Below, one piece after another: positions 1 through 13,398 of a stretch of 64,000 nucleotides of DNA. Below the pieces are notes generated by a model. That model was given only the letters and a program-made list of their open reading frames with translations, did not search any database and was not told the origin of the DNA. Positions within the stretch are counted from its first letter, which is position 1. Each line of letters begins with the position of its first letter. Position numbers and translations under genes: made by a program. This DNA is from Aspidapion aeneum (taxonomy: Eukaryota; Arthropoda; Insecta; Coleoptera; Brentidae): positions 11,485,756 through 11,549,755 of the forward strand of contig OY755038.1 in the NCBI GenBank assembly GCA_963576565.1, written 5' to 3'.

Positions 1-3000
1 ACTTGTTGGGCACAATTAAAAGCTTTTTGTATTAAAATTTTTTTTACTAATTTAACTTTTTTCCGAATTTTCTTCAGGTATTCCTAGATAGCACTTTTCA
101 CACATTTTTAAAGTTACCTTTACATCATATTTATAACAATTTACATCATTGCTCACCATCTTTTCTATAGCTTGTTTCACACTTTCAATAGCTAGTTTTC
201 TATCCAACCTTAAATATTTAGCTTGATATGCGAACATCACACATATCTTCTGGCCGATGCTTCCTTGTTGCTAGCTCCACACTAGGTTTTGGTTATTGCG
301 TCATTCTATCTCAAAAAAATACAGGTTATTAGTTATAGTCCCATTTACAAACAGATATATAGACTCACCTTTATTTTTCGCTTTACCCCTTCTATGCAGC
401 TTTTCATTTAGGGTAATTTCGCGGCGGCTTTGAACCTCGTTCAATGATAGTTTAATTCAGTAGAATGTCCCTATATATTTTTCATTAAACCACCGCACGT
501 GGTTTATGAATATTAAATAAACTTGAAGCTTAAAAACTAACATGCAATTAAATTTTTATAATCACTCACCCCCGTTATTACAGATTGGCTTGCAGGATAT
601 CTAGTACACGGTGGTCGAGCTTTATTTCACACTTATTTCACTAAATTCGTCTTGTGTAAAGAATGCCATATTTTCTTCACACATTTTTTAACTGCATTTT
701 TCAAAATGGACAACCGAGTCCCATACTTTTATTGTATAATTTCACTTCAAATTTTACACAATTTTCCTAATTTCTCAGCTAGCTTCAAACGAGATCGACG
801 AGATTTTATGGTGCATTCTTGTTGTTTATCGCTTAGTTGTTCATCCTTCCCATTTGAAGCAAGACTCACCTTTATATCTACTTTCTGTCCATTATAAATT
901 TTCAATGATATTTTAAATCATTCTCCAAGACTTTTTTTAAGAACATTATTTATTCCTTATTTTTTTATCTTAAGTTTTCTAGAATATTTTACCACTATAT
1001 CAAGTGTTTGTGTTTCTTTCACTTTTTGTTTTCATTTTCTTAAGGGAATTTCTTTAGATCTGTCAACACTGTTGGTGGTTGTTGGTTCCTAACATTTCAT
1101 CTGTTTAACTTTATGGATATATAACAAGTATTATACGAGTACAACAATCTTAAGTGTTTTTTTTTATTTCAGTCTTCCAAGGATCAGTAATTTCGCATCC
1201 ATAAGGTTTGCAATTTCTGTTCTTTCTTCAGTTCTGTCAAAACTTCAATTACTGGATTAATTTTGTGTAATTTTTCAGCAAATTAGTTTATTATTGGTCC
1301 TTAACATTTGATATGTTTAAAGGTGTGATTAACTTATAAGCATACGACTATAACATGTCGCTCAGAGTCATCAGTGGCCACAAATTGAATCATGCCGAGC
1401 AAGGAAATTCTTTGACTCATCGAGTAACAAATCTTTCGCGCGCCATGAGCAATAAAAAAGCAGACCAAAGATAATTAAGTTTTAACCCGACAGATAAGAT
1501 GTTATGGCCTGATATAGAGACTGCTCTTTAAGGCAAGGTCGTATTAGCAGTTAATCGCTTAAAGCGTTTTCATTCAAGCGCTTACTACAAACGTTTTATA
1601 GTATTTTTACTTTTTAACAGCTTTTGTTTATTCGGTGCGACACTACTCCATTTACTATTTGTTTGGCTGGTAGGCTTGTCCTTTTTTATTATTTCACATT
1701 ACGCAAGCTTTCAAGACAATTTTACGGTAATGGCCTTTTTAACGGAATTAGCATTATTTTTTCATTTTGTTACATCAAAATTTAAATCAAATGCAGCAGG
1801 TGCTGGTTGCCGAGATTCCCGTGTCTGTTGGTTTCCGTCAATTTTTTGCCCTGATTTTAAGAGTAAGATATTAATTGTAAATCAAAATCTTACATACTTT
1901 GGAGTTATAATGCTTAATGAAAAATATGAAATACATAAACTATGGCTTTCACGGTGAACGGTACATAAATGACTTTTAGAAAACAGTACCCATCATAAAT
2001 TTTCCGGAAAAATTCATGACATGTTAAAGCAATAAAAATTATTTTAGAAGTTGAAATTGGTTTATGTATTGTTTTAAACAAACCGAAGGGAAATAATCTT
2101 CAACAAAGATTTAAATGTTTTTACCAACTGCCATAAATACTAGACTCTTAAATAGGAACAAAAAGTTAACTTGGGTCTAAGAACACCCTCCAATAAACCA
2201 AATGTCGGATCAGGGCTCAAAAGCCTATGGGATATCTACCTAAGGCTGCTATTAAAAAAGGTCCGTTCCAAAAGTAGTTTTACAGATGCCGCACCGGGGC
2301 TATAGAGTCGTATTCAGGTATAAAATATTCTTGAAGCTTTGCTGTAGGTATTGTTGGGTTTTTCAAAATCCCACTGGTGTCCGTCCTCGTAGGGAATTTT
2401 TATATTACCTGAGTAAAAATGTCATATTGTTATTTAAATGGAGATTCAACAGGTTCTTTGCCGTTCGAGTTAGGGTTTTATTTTTCCTTAGTAATTGTGA
2501 ATTCCAAATAATATTTGGGTTCTGGCTTAATGATCTTGGAATATTGACGTCTGGAGATTAGAAGTTTAAAGGTCTTATCGATTAGTAAATGCTAGGAAGG
2601 TTGATAATGATTTAATTTTTCTCTATAATTTGCATTTTGGTTCAAGTAGAGATTTGATTGTAACTTCATCACCAGATCCGTGCTAGTATATTGAATATTG
2701 AAAGTAGTGCTTCTGATATACCTAGTTCTTTACAAAAACCAAATTTGAGGGGACGTGATGTATAATGATCCTCAGAAGTAAGTTAGATTTAAAGTGTGCG
2801 AATGCATGTTGCTGACTTTAATTTCCATTGACAAATGGCAGGAATATTTCTGTTCTCAAGCTCGGCTTGACTTGAAAACGTAGAATAATAAAATATCCTC
2901 ATATAACTACGGGCAAAAAAAGAAGTGAAGTGAAACTCGCTTGAATGCGGGCTTACGTCCGGTGAGCGGGTCGTTGGCGAAGTGAGAGAGCGAGGGAATC

Positions 3001-3200
3001 GTTGAAGAAAGAAAGAAAGAGAGCGAAAAAGAACGTCGAAACAACTCTGTTGGTTGGCTACTTCTTGCTTGGTTTGGTTTGCTGCTTATACTGGGTATTT
3101 TATATAAGACGCGCTTTCTATTTAATGTTCTTTATTCTTTCCTTTTTGCTGGCTGTTGTTCGTTATTATAAAATTTCACTCATTTTAAATCGGTTAGACC
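1..3200. other. No recognised gene; AT-rich intergenic or upstream tara DNA
   Basis: I find no conserved coding sequence here. The longest open frames are about 60-93 codons, contain no domain I know, and lack a plausible splice context. A 62-codon minus-strand frame at 52-240 is Lys/Cys-rich but unrecognised. A relatively GC-rich patch at about 2930-3060, with a GAGA-like purine run and CpGs, stands out from the surroundings and could be a promoter or untranslated first exon of the gene at 7.2 kb. That is only a guess from base composition. Confidence 0.4.
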
Positions 3201-3229
3201 CTCTCCACAAAAATTAGTGCCTCCAACAA

Positions 3230-3965
3230 AATTTTCTTTCTTACTTAACATATAACCAAAACTTTTTAACAACAAGAATCAAGTATTAAGAAATATTGGT
3301 CTCTACAAGTAATGCACTGAATTTCCTTTAAGTTTGTCTCTCTAATGTAATTTTTAAATTTCCTGTTTTTAAACTCCATTTATTAATGCAGTTTCCAGTG
3401 GCATATGCAAAATTATTTCTGGGTTAGTTTGAATTAATGTTTTTAAAATCGATCTGTATGTTCGTTAATTTGTAAATTTCACTCTTTCTGTATCAGCTTG
3501 ATCCGCAAAAATTGGTTCCTTCATCCAATAAAACTTTTATCGTTACTCCTCCTTATATGCATAAGCAAAACTTTTTAACAGAAGGTAATTTTGTATCAAG
3601 CAAAGTTTGTCTAAAAATACTCAATACCATTTCATTTAAATTTGTCGCTGTGGCGTCCATTTGACCCTGTCCACAAGAATTGGTTGCTCAATCCAACAAA
3701 ATTTTCATCGTTACTTTTTAACAGAGACTGGTTATGTATCAAGCAATGTTAATCGGAAAATACTCCATGCGATTTCATACAAGTTTGTCGCTATTACATT
3801 ACCATAGATTCTAAATCTCCTTTTGTATCAATTTGACTCTCACCGCAAAAAATGGTTTCTCCATCCAACAAAATTTTCTCTGTTACTTCAGCATATAAGT
3901 AAAACTTTTTAACAGTGAGTTATTTTGTACCAAGCAATGTTTGTCTCCATATCATTTTTCCAAAT
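3230..3965. repeat. Degenerate tandem repeat, about 4-5 units of 130-230 bp
   Basis: The same word order recurs several times: a segment like ATCCAACAAAATTTTC, then a 'GTTACT..CATATAAG' block, then AAACTTTTTAACA, then 'TATCAAGCAATGTTTGTC', then 'TTTCATTTAAGTTTGTCGCT'. Units differ in length through indels and are clearly diverged, so the array is old. There is no coding potential. It lies 3-4 kb upstream of the tara coding exons. 3970-4560 holds nothing I can identify. Confidence 0.55.
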
Positions 3966-4560
3966 GACATCATCTCTCGATTTTACTAGATGCTTTTATG
4001 GTTTTGGTAAAACAGTGAAATGATGGTTTTTCGTAAATTTCCTGAAAATGCCGTTAATTTTTAACTTCATCTTCAACTTTACGTTTTTGGGCGTTCAATC
4101 TACTAGCATTTAACTGAACGGCTTTCTATTTAATTTTAAATATGTAGTGGTTTCTCCTGCGAGCTTACAGAATTTTATAGCTCGGTCCTGGCTCGATGCA
4201 AACCGCGTTGCAGGCCGGTTTTATATCGTCGAAGGCCGATCACTTCGTTTGTGTCATGAGAAACTATACGCTCTCAAGGTTATTTTAAGCACCGAGCTCA
4301 CCAGCAGCCACGACTGCGAACGTTCTGAAAATATGTGTACGGATTGAACAACGCAACGATAAAATATTTCTCTGAAAATATGACGCAGGACGTCGAAAAT
4401 AAATTGTCCCATTTTTGTCCATGTAAAGAGTAAAGATACGCAACAAGTGAGAGTCGGCTTTCCCCATTTTCCGTAACATACGATGAAAAATGTTGATTTT
4501 TATCCGGAAACTGTTAGCATATCGGGTTTTACAATTACATCAATTCCATGTGAACGAATG

Positions 4561-4800
4561 TTAAAATTTGCCTAGTTTTCTTACAGTAGTAGTAGTAGGG
4601 GGGTGACCCGTAGTAGTAGTAGCTTCTTTTTGCCTAAGCCCAGGTAATTCCTTAACCCACTTTGTGCCTTCCATTCGATGTCCAGGTAGCTTATTGGACT
4701 TTCCTGTTCTCTCTACAAAGTCCAGTATGTCATTCCATTTTAGCAAGTGCAGCTCTTTCTCACTCAAAGCTGGTACCCCGAGTACGTGTTGTTTCATCCT
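4561..4800 (-). pseudogene. 3' end remnant of a non-LTR retrotransposon
   Basis: The minus strand encodes about 78 residues including LLKWNDILDFVERTGK, a pattern like the extreme C-terminus of Jockey/R1-group pol proteins. A related pattern (LRWPDILAFVQKTGRF, then a stop) is encoded on the minus strand at 58735-58925, so I treat both as 3' ends of related elements. Both carry a trinucleotide tract (CTA/TAC repeats) downstream of the coding part, as expected of a LINE 3' tail. No reverse transcriptase is attached, so this is a 5'-truncated dead copy. Clade assignment is from memory of similar proteins. Confidence 0.5.
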
Positions 4801-4869
4801 TGCTTAGGCCTCACATTCTGCTTAGAGATGCCTCTTCTTCCTGTCCACAAGCTAAGTAGGAACGTTCTC

Positions 4870-6070
4870 GACTCCTATTCGTGTCCGTCGCAGCAAACAT
4901 CTCTCTCATCATGAACAAACAAGTCTGGTTGTTTTTTGTCTGTTTAAGAATTCTCTGGTCTGTCTACAAACTATTCCAGTTTCTCCGGTATTTTAGTTTT
5001 ACTTACAAGTAGACTCAAATATAAACACCAAATAATTGAGTCCATAAATGCTAAAAGAGCATAAAATACTTTACCAAATAAAAATATTTATTCTGTCACC
5101 GTTAGATGCGTGTCAGGAGTAGCATGATTAAAAATTAGAATAATACACACAGTAGGTTACACAAGGAAGGTTATAAAATGTATTTAAAAAATAATATATT
5201 TGTTAAAAAAATGTTTTTAATCAATTTCAATAGTTTTAGTGTTAATCTATGGTTGACAGTCATGCGATAGCTGAAAATAGTAGAATTCATAAAAAATTAC
5301 ATATAAATACATATATAAAAAGTAGAGTTCGCCACAAGCGATATCAGAAAACGTATCTATGTATAGTCTGAGATTTATTTCGAACTTTAACCGAGTTAAA
5401 TAGGAAAAGAACCACAAAGAAGTTTAGAAATATCCAGTAAAGTATGTCATGGTCAAACTAAACACTTGAAACAGAACTTTTGAAATTCTTCCGTGAAACT
5501 TTCAATAAACGAGTTTCTTTGTGAACGAATGCAGAACGGAATTGTATGTGCCATTAATTCAATTCGAAGTTTGTTCCCCTTTTCGAAAATTGGGCCATTT
5601 TTCTAACTGCAGTAGGTCAGTCAAACTCCAAGTAGCGACCTAATATGAAATTCAATGGACGCGTTTCGATCATTGATATGCAGTCCGTACTTTGCGCCTT
5701 GAGACGTAGTGTTATTGCGTTTAGATATTTAAATTGACCATACGGGGTGTCCCATTTAAGGATGACAGCCCGATTTATCTTAGAAACTATGACAGTTACG
5801 ATATTTTCTTTCTGTAGCTGCCCGCTAGCATTTTTTGACAAAACTTGATAAAATTATCCCATATTCGTGTTCCTTGAGAATTCTACAGAATTTGGACCTC
5901 TCACATGTACATTTTCCCCGCATTCCCTTCCTGTGGAGAAGTGACATGGAGGTAAATAAATTAATATATATATTTATCGGTTTCACAACATTCAACATCT
6001 TCCGATACCAAATCTCCACTCGTTTCTATTTGCCCATAATTCATCATCTAGGCCTCTTATTCTTATTTTA
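4870..6070. other. Noncoding; one solo mariner-like terminus
   Basis: I see no gene. At 5743-5810 a sequence beginning GGGGTGTCCCATTTAAG and continuing 'GATTTATCTTAGAAACTATGACAG' closely resembles 61753-61800 (GGGTGTCCATTAAGAATGGC..., same continuation). The two are probably solo ends of one TA-targeting mariner-type MITE family. No matching second terminus was found for either copy. The rest is unassigned. Confidence 0.4.
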
Positions 6071-6074
6071 CTGT

Positions 6075-6950
6075 CTATTCGTTCTCTCCAGCTTCTCCTT
6101 GGCCGTCCTCGTTTTCTTCGGCCAGTTGGTTTCCATTGTAGTATTTGTTTAGGCAGTCTTCATCATTCATTCTTTGTACATGTCCGTACCACACCAGTTG
6201 TTTTGTTCTTATATCATCCACTAAAGTACGTTCACCCACTGTCATAATTTCTCTTATTCTTTGATTTGTAACTCTTTCTCTTTTTGATTTCCCTGCTGCT
6301 CTTCTCCAATAGTCCATCTCCGTAGCGGAAAGCATTTTTTCTGTTCCATCCTTGATTGGCCATACTTCTGAGCCGTATGTCATAATACTTTTTACAATGG
6401 TGTTATAATAAGCTTTTTGTTATGGTTTGATATACTTTGGTCCCAAATTATTCCATTTAATAAAGTTATTGCTTTTCTTCCTTGTACATTTCGATCTTTC
6501 ATAACTTTGTCTAGTGTTCCGTCAGCTGTAATTTTTAGACCTAAGTATTTATACTCATCACAGGACTGAATTCGCTGCCCGGTATTTAAGATTAGATCCT
6601 GTTTCATTCCACCGATACACATATACTCTGTCTTATTGAGATTAACCTCTAGTCCCCACTTATTGTACTCTTCTATTAGTTTTCGTGTCATATATTCGAG
6701 GTCGTCATAATCCTGAGCCACTACTATCTGATCATCGGCGAAACATAAAGTATACAAGGTGGATTCGTCCAACGGAATTCCTATGTTTTGGCATTTTCTC
6801 TTCCATACTTTAAAGACTTGAGCGTAGGCGAGATACAGCCACCTTGTTTAAGACCTTTATTTACTTGAAAGCCTTTGGTTAGTTTTGCTTTTATTTTAAC
6901 TTTTGCCTTACTATTGCGGTATAACTCTTTGATGGCCTTGGTAAATATAA
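6075..6950 (-). pseudogene. Reverse transcriptase fragment of a non-LTR retrotransposon (frameshifted)
   Basis: Read on the minus strand, 6950-6773 gives ...KELYRNSKAKVKIK...GLKQGGCISPTL, the RT motif before the catalytic box. It then passes through a small deletion and frameshift into KRKCQNIGIPLDESTLYTLCFADDQ, the catalytic F-ADD box (6772-6392). After a second frameshift near 6390 comes TYGSEVWPIKDGTEKMLSATEMDYWRRAAGKSKRERV...LVWYGHVQRMNDED (6383-6075), the typical C-terminal part. The element is 5'-truncated and has at least two disruptions, so it is dead. It is the kind often labelled 'craniofacial development protein 2-like' or LINE pol in insect annotations; I do not assign a clade. 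It ends about 300 bp upstream of the first tara coding exon. Confidence 0.85.
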
Positions 6951-6969
6951 GAGAAACAAAAATGTATTC

Positions 6970-7040
6970 TTAAAATTCCGCTGATTGACGCTCACGTCTA
7001 AATGTGGGTAAAAACGCTAATCAGCGTTGATCTGGTATTT
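6970..7040. repeat. Degenerate fragment of the 510-bp array repeat
   Basis: The order AAAATTCCGCTGATTGACG, 'GGGTAAAAA', 'GCGTTGATC' matches the ~510-bp unit of the 39.5-42.9 kb array read in its inverted orientation (41123-41185), with many substitutions. It is a small, old dispersed relic of that family. Confidence 0.5.
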
Positions 7041-7057
7041 TCCAGTATATTCATCAA

Positions 7058-7203
7058 TAAATTATTGTTTAACACCAACAAACAAGCTGACCTTTGTAGA
7101 GAATCTGGACACCACATGAAAAACTTTCATCACTAAATTATTGTTTAACATCACCAAGCTGACCTTTGTAGAGAATTTGGACACCACATGAAAAACTTGA
7201 GAT
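7058..7203. repeat. Two-copy tandem duplication, period about 74 bp
   Basis: AAATTATTGTTTAACA followed by 'AAGCTGACCTTTGTAGAGAAT', 'TGGACACCACATGAAAAACTT' occurs twice in direct orientation with few differences. The second copy ends about 45 bp before the splice acceptor of the first tara coding exon, so the duplication lies in the 3' part of the upstream intron. Confidence 0.8.
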
Positions 7204-7258
7204 ATTTTTGTTATTCAATTAAACATAATTTGTCTTTTCCTTTCAGAGTAACTGTGCC

Positions 7259-9116
7259 ATGATGGGTTTGCAGTCAACCACAGGAATGGTCGTTAACAAG
7301 CGCAAGTTAGAAGTAGACACAGCAGAAATTGAACCTTCGCCAGCCAAAGCGGCACGATGGGAACCATCGATAGTCCCAGTTGGTACCGCCACAACGCCCA
7401 ATCCAACCACCGAAGATTGTATCGCCAGGTTACGAGCCGTAGCTGTACCAGCATCAGATACTTGGAGAGCTCCTACGCCTTCTCTTGCAGCCACCCTTCT
7501 TAGTGAGGTTAGTTTGATATAGAAATAGAAACAAAATTTCGGACATGTATTGTCTTTATTTATTTTAAACACAATGTTTCGCTTACTAAGTATCTCTAAC
7601 CGTTTTGAAGTGTAAACTACACAGTCCAGTCTACAAGCTACTTCTTATACTACTTGGTGTTTGCAGCCAAGTTTGACGGCTCGCCGCCTTAATCGTAAGT
7701 CGCTTGTTTTCCACAAGGAGTAGTTTCCATATGTTTGATATATCCGTGGTTGGGTTAAAAAATTATTTGTTCTGCATTGTAAATGCCACTTCAATAAACT
7801 TTCGCTTTCGCCAATGCAACTCCTTATACAAAACTTTTGCTTCAGTATTCCCTAAATGGGTACGTTTGCAAGTTACAAAACATCTTATCGTATTTTCTGA
7901 TGATAATACTGTTTTAACATTATATAGCTTATATTCTAACCAAATCCTTTTATTGCAGGATGAATTTGATGACGACGAGTTCGATGATGAGCTGAGCGAT
8001 GATGAAAAGTGCATCGGCATGGTCCCTCCTCCCGATCCACTTCGGTTTGGACCGCCTCCAACCACTATGACTCCAGCGTATAGCGGTAATAGTAGGTAAG
8101 CATACTGACACCTAAATATTTTCATCCTTCAGAATTTTCACAGCGGTATCCTATCTAAGACTTCTGAAACTCTGGCTACCAAAGTCAGACTAATATAAGG
8201 TTACGTAGACGATATAAGGGGTGATTCGTTTGGAGGAACTTTTTCGACATAAAAAAATACTTAGCACCACACACTTTCTATTTATTTATCTCAATTACAA
8301 AGATCAGAACTCTGGAAGGATCTGGCACTTAGAGGAACTAGCAATCATAAGTGCTGTTATATGATCTGTATGAAAATATCGTTTCAAAGTCATTGACAAT
8401 TTCCTAAGTGACATTTTTGTTACAGATACCAAATGGAATACTGGCAATACAACCAGCCAACCCAGCAACAAACCATCCGTTGCGACGAGAACGGCAAGTC
8501 GTACCTGGAACTCGGTGCGGCTCTCCCGGTGAAACCAAGGTGCTGCGACGGGAGAACGCGATGGTGTCACGTGCCCTGTTACCGACAAAGGCGATTGGCT
8601 GTGTTAAATCTATCGATGTGCAAACTCGCGAGGTACAGACAGTGCTCCGACCCGTCGTTACGAAGGTCGGTGCTAATTTGCAATACATTAAGAAGGCTAG
8701 AACGGGAAATGGAAGCGGAACCACCCGAACAACCCGCGTATCCTAGTTTACCTGAGATTAGCCCGCCTAGTAGACCGAGTCCTGTGATCGAAAGTAGAAC
8801 AGTTGAGCCAAGTTACGAACAAAGTCTTCGCGAGGTGACGTGCTCGTCGGGTAGAGCGACACCATTTCCTTCGACATCTTCAACGGATGTTGATTCAGGT
8901 TTGGGCGAAGATGAAATGACCAAACCCATAAACTGGAGTTCGGTGTTGAGTTTGACGTCGCAAACCGATCTCGAATCGCTCAATAACAATGAACTTTACG
9001 CGGAGTTAGGTTTAAGCAATAGCAACGACCACGATTGGAAAGAACCTTCCACATCCAGGACTGATTCAGTGAACGAGTGGGACGGTTTTATGCACGTGTT
9101 GGTAGGTGGGACGTAG
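7259..9116 (+). CDS. tara: Taranis-type SERTA-domain transcriptional cofactor (3 coding exons)
   Basis: Join 7259-7507, 7959-8095, 8426-9116: 1077 nt, 358 residues, frame kept across both introns. The donors are gttagt and gtaagc and the acceptors are ttgcag and ttacag. A 3' splice site (tttcag, ending 7246) precedes the ATG by 12 nt, so a noncoding first exon lies upstream. Residues about 13-17 hold NKRKLE, like the basic cyclin-binding motif of TRIP-Br/SERTAD proteins. Residues about 84-100 are an acidic run. Residues about 181-224 are a SERTA domain (RRLAVLNLSMCKLARYRQ...DPSLRRSVLICNTLRRLERE). The middle is Pro/Ser-rich, and the C-terminus DGFMHVLVGGT resembles the conserved tail of insect Taranis. 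In flies this family links chromatin and cell-cycle regulators (E2F/DP, CBP) and affects wing fate and sleep; here that is inferred from homology. The gene looks intact. Alternative: another insect SERTAD paralogue. Confidence 0.9.
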
Positions 9117-12100
9117 CAGTAAATCCGTGTAAAGTTTTAAAACACGAAAACAACGTGTTTTTTCATTCTGGTTGTGATTCAATTTAAAAGACAAATGGAA
9201 ACGTGGTACTGGCACTGTGAAAATAGTTTACTTATTAATTAATAAAAGAAAATGATGCGATCGGATTTTGTACTTAGAAGTTGCTAATTCTGTTGATCTC
9301 CGTTCGCTCAATTTAAACGCAGCATAGATAGAGAATATTGTTTAAAAATAGTCCAGGAGATTTGTTTACAAGATTTTGGACAAATCCAGAGAACTATTGA
9401 AAAAAAAAACTCCACAAACTTTGTATTTTTTTCAATTTTCGTTATTTAAAACCATAAAAAATAAAGCTAAATGTTGTTTAAGCCATACTTTTAAAAATAA
9501 ATAAGGCTTTTCAGCTTAGAGTTTTGGTTTATATGGCCATTTTTTTCATACCAAGCAAGAAATACTGATTAATCCATTTCAATGGGATAATTCGATGGTT
9601 TAATCGCCTGGACAATGCCCTTTTAGATTAATTTAAATTAATACTCGACTGAAATATTTTAAGTACATAACAAGCGAAATGTCTTTTTAGTATGTACTAA
9701 CCGCTCGTTTTTATTTTTGGTTTGCTTTGTTACGCGAATATACTATAAAAACTATATTATATTGAGAGCTTTTGGTGAGGTCTATACATATATTTGCATT
9801 TTAGACAATTCTAAACATTGTTTATATGGTCTTTGACCAATCCATTTAATAAAAAAAATATTTGATCAATTTTAATTAATATTGGGGTGACATGTTGGCA
9901 AAAATTGAAATTTTAGTAAAAATATGGCCCGTTTAATAGTATTAAATGACATAATTGAATAACCAAACATACCTAGTTGGAAAGTTTTAAAATTCTTCAT
10001 GGTTTTAATGGGACAAAATAAATGAAGTTTAACATATTAAAAAGACATTACTCCTAAACCAACAGAATCCTAATAGCGCAATAAATAATCTTTTCTTTTT
10101 CAATGGTCTTCGAAATATACTTTTCCTACAAATACTTAATATATTTTTAACTTCCCTATTTGAATAGTTTTTATTTACCAATAATTAGTTGGTAGTAAGT
10201 AAATGGTGCTCATGAAAACAAGATAATTAAGTAGAATGATATTTCATTTGATGTAGAGTTTAAACATAATTAAGTGTCCCAAGTACTCCAATACATAGTG
10301 TTTCAAAATTCTTAGTACCTAGGTATACATAAAAACCAAATTTAAACTGGTTCGCAATTCTTTTAAGATAGCTTGTATCATTTCTGTCTAAAAGAGATTC
10401 ATTCTTTGTTCTTTCAACTTTTTTAAGGGGATAGACAAAGTTAAATGTAGTATAGAAAGAATGGGGAGTATTTAGGACCCTTAAAGCCGTTTTCAAAATT
10501 CTTTCTATGCTGTGGAGGCTCAAAAAATTTGCAAAGAAAGGCTTAATTTTAAAAAGAAAAATTATATGCAATATCCCTATTTTGAGGGCGTTGTTGTAAA
10601 TATTTTTTAGGGTAATTTGTAAAATTTTGTGCATATATTGTAAATAAGAGGACAAATTCTAAGTAATTAGATCTATGTTTATAACGATTGTCATATAAAT
10701 AAGGTAAGATTACACCTGATTTTATCTTTTTAACAAAATACTATGTTAACTAATACTCAGCTAATTTTTTTAAACAAACTAAAAAGTTAAGCTAATAGTG
10801 CCCTAAACACTTTTTTTATAATTTATATTATAAAATATATTTTACAAAAAAGGAATATACTTACATGAGAAGATAATATAATAACTACATTTGCTTGTTT
10901 AGCAGTGTTTAGTGACTTTTTTAAATACTAAAAACAAAGAAAAAGTTTTAGGGAATAGGTACGAAAAATTTAAAATGTCAATTGAAATATAAATTTTATT
11001 TAAGAAAAAAATCAGCTGAGGTTAATGATTCTAGTCAGTCTATTGCCATGGATCTGATAAGAAGTAAAACTTAATAAAATTCTATTTTTTCAAAATTCCA
11101 AGTTTCTTAATTTAGATTCTTTTAAGGCTTAATTTTCAAAAACCGTCCTAAAAAATACTTCTTTGACAGATAAAGGCAATGGAAATTTAGAGTACGCCAT
11201 AAATATAATTTTTCCATTCATATAAAGCAACAATTTGTGATAGTGTAGTTGGAAAGAGAAATCAAACAAAAGTGGGTTTAAATATTCAGGTCAGAAATTT
11301 TTATGTATTATTTAAACAGATATAAAATTTGTCTACAGAGACTAGAGTAGATTTTAGAACAAAAAAAGAGAAACAAGTTTAACAACACATTGATAACTTA
11401 TTCTAACTTCTACTCATTGTAACCAGCTACTGTAGCACCCTATTATAGACATCTCTATTTACCACTACACTATCATGAGATCAAAATATACCTACGATTA
11501 TTTTTATTCAGAAAAAAAAATACTTGCTAAATTAATAAATACATGGATACATAGATTATGGAAATAATGTACGATAACAGGGGACATCAAATGAAAAAAA
11601 AAGGTCAAATTTTAATTTTCAGTCAAAAAATCAAAATCTTTTAAGCTGTGGAGGAAAATTGTAAATTTCAAATATTTTACAATTTAGGATGATTGTCATT
11701 GGGATACATTTTTATTTCTGAAGGCCTCTTTTTAATACCAATGAATAACAAAGATAGACATTTCCATTGAAATATTATGTATTTTATAACAAAAAAATTA
11801 AGTTTCTGTATTTTAAAAACAAAAGTTGAACTTTTTTTTATTCTTTTGAGCATCTCTATTTTCAATTCAATATAGTACATTATTTCCAAAACATTTTTTA
11901 TTTTGACATTTTGTTTGATTTAATCAGCATTCTTGCCATGACAGATTATTATGATTAAATAAAAAAATTCTGTAAAGAAAGTAAAGCAATTTTAAAAATA
12001 GAAAAATTAATTTTTTAAATATTAAGTATATACATTAAGATCCTTATTTTTGACACAAGCAGAGTGATCAGTAAATTTTTATTGACGGTATATTTTAAGG

Positions 12101-13355
12101 AAAAAACAAAAGGAATTCAATAAAAAATATTTGAAACTGATCATTCTGTAACGGCAGGTTCAAACATTTTTTTTAATATTTTAAATTTTATTTGGGTTAC
12201 TTTAACGAAGTTATTCAAACTAAGTGTCTACCATTTATAACTTTTGTTATTATTATAAATATAAAATTGATGTGATTGAAGTAAGTAGGAAGTACTAATG
12301 TTAAACGTGTTTTAAGACAAAAAAATTGAGTACTCTGACAAAAATTTTTAAATTGTAAGTCAAAATCTTAAAAAACGTTCAAAGTACTGAATATTTACTT
12401 TTTTAAATAAGTTAAAAATGGTGGACACTTAGTTATGGATAACCCTGTATATTTTCTAAAACAAAAATATAATAACACAAGGGCACAAGTATGACTGTTA
12501 TTAAAGTTTATATATAAAAAAATGCTTTATTTTAAATGATGAAAAAACATGTGAAATTTTAATTTTATCAAAAGCAAAAAATTAATATAAAGGTGGCAAT
12601 CACTACATTTGATAAGAAATATTATTAATAATTAGTTAAAACATTGTAAAGCAAACCTGGGAATTGAATGAATGGCACAAAAAAATATACTTTGTCCATA
12701 AAAAAAAATTTGGCCAAAATTATTTGTTTCAACAACGATAAATTTAAAAAAATATATATTTTTTGTTTTATTTGTGGTGGTGTTTTATAAATATCATGTA
12801 TATTTTTTTCATTTCCGAACGACCTAGTAAGTCAAAAAATACCAATCTTCTTTGAAAATTTATATACTGTGTTTTTTTCATATTAATTTTATTCCAAGAA
12901 TGTTTGTATGTTTTTGAATAAACAAATTTTATTAAAATTGTATTATGTAATTAAAAAAAAAATATGAAAACTTAAAAAATTTTATATATATTTTTATAGA
13001 TATTTATTTTTTAATAAGTGGTTATTTTTTGACTTACTTGGGAAAAATGGGTTTTTGTACCGAAAATGTTTGTCTGTTTGTCCTTTTCACATCGACATAA
13101 TTCGTCAATAATAAATTTACGTACAACACTGCTGGATGTGTGCAAAATGATCATGTGATACCATGTAATATGTTAGTGTTAAAGATAAAATAAAATAAAA
13201 TTGGTATATTATACATATTACCTCAATTATTGTTTTATATTTTTATGTTTTAATAATATATTGAATTAAACTCTAGCCACTGCTGTTTTAATTTTTAACT
13301 TGTTCCCCTCCCCCAATCTTTCTCTAAGGCAAACATTATGAGTTTTTACTTGAAT

Positions 13356-13398
<43 letters not shown>

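Noticed and set aside
7763..8125. Minus-strand 120-codon frame with a poly-Ser run
   Set aside because: It is the antisense of tara exon 2 and its acidic run; the + strand exon has matching splice sites and frame.
8304..8746. Alternative frames over tara exon 3 in all phases
   Set aside because: Only the frame encoding the SERTA domain joins both upstream exons without a stop.
10260..10655. 131-codon minus-strand open frame downstream of tara
   Set aside because: Low-complexity Lys/Asn/Phe/Ile composition expected of AT-rich DNA; no recognisable domain and no intron signals.
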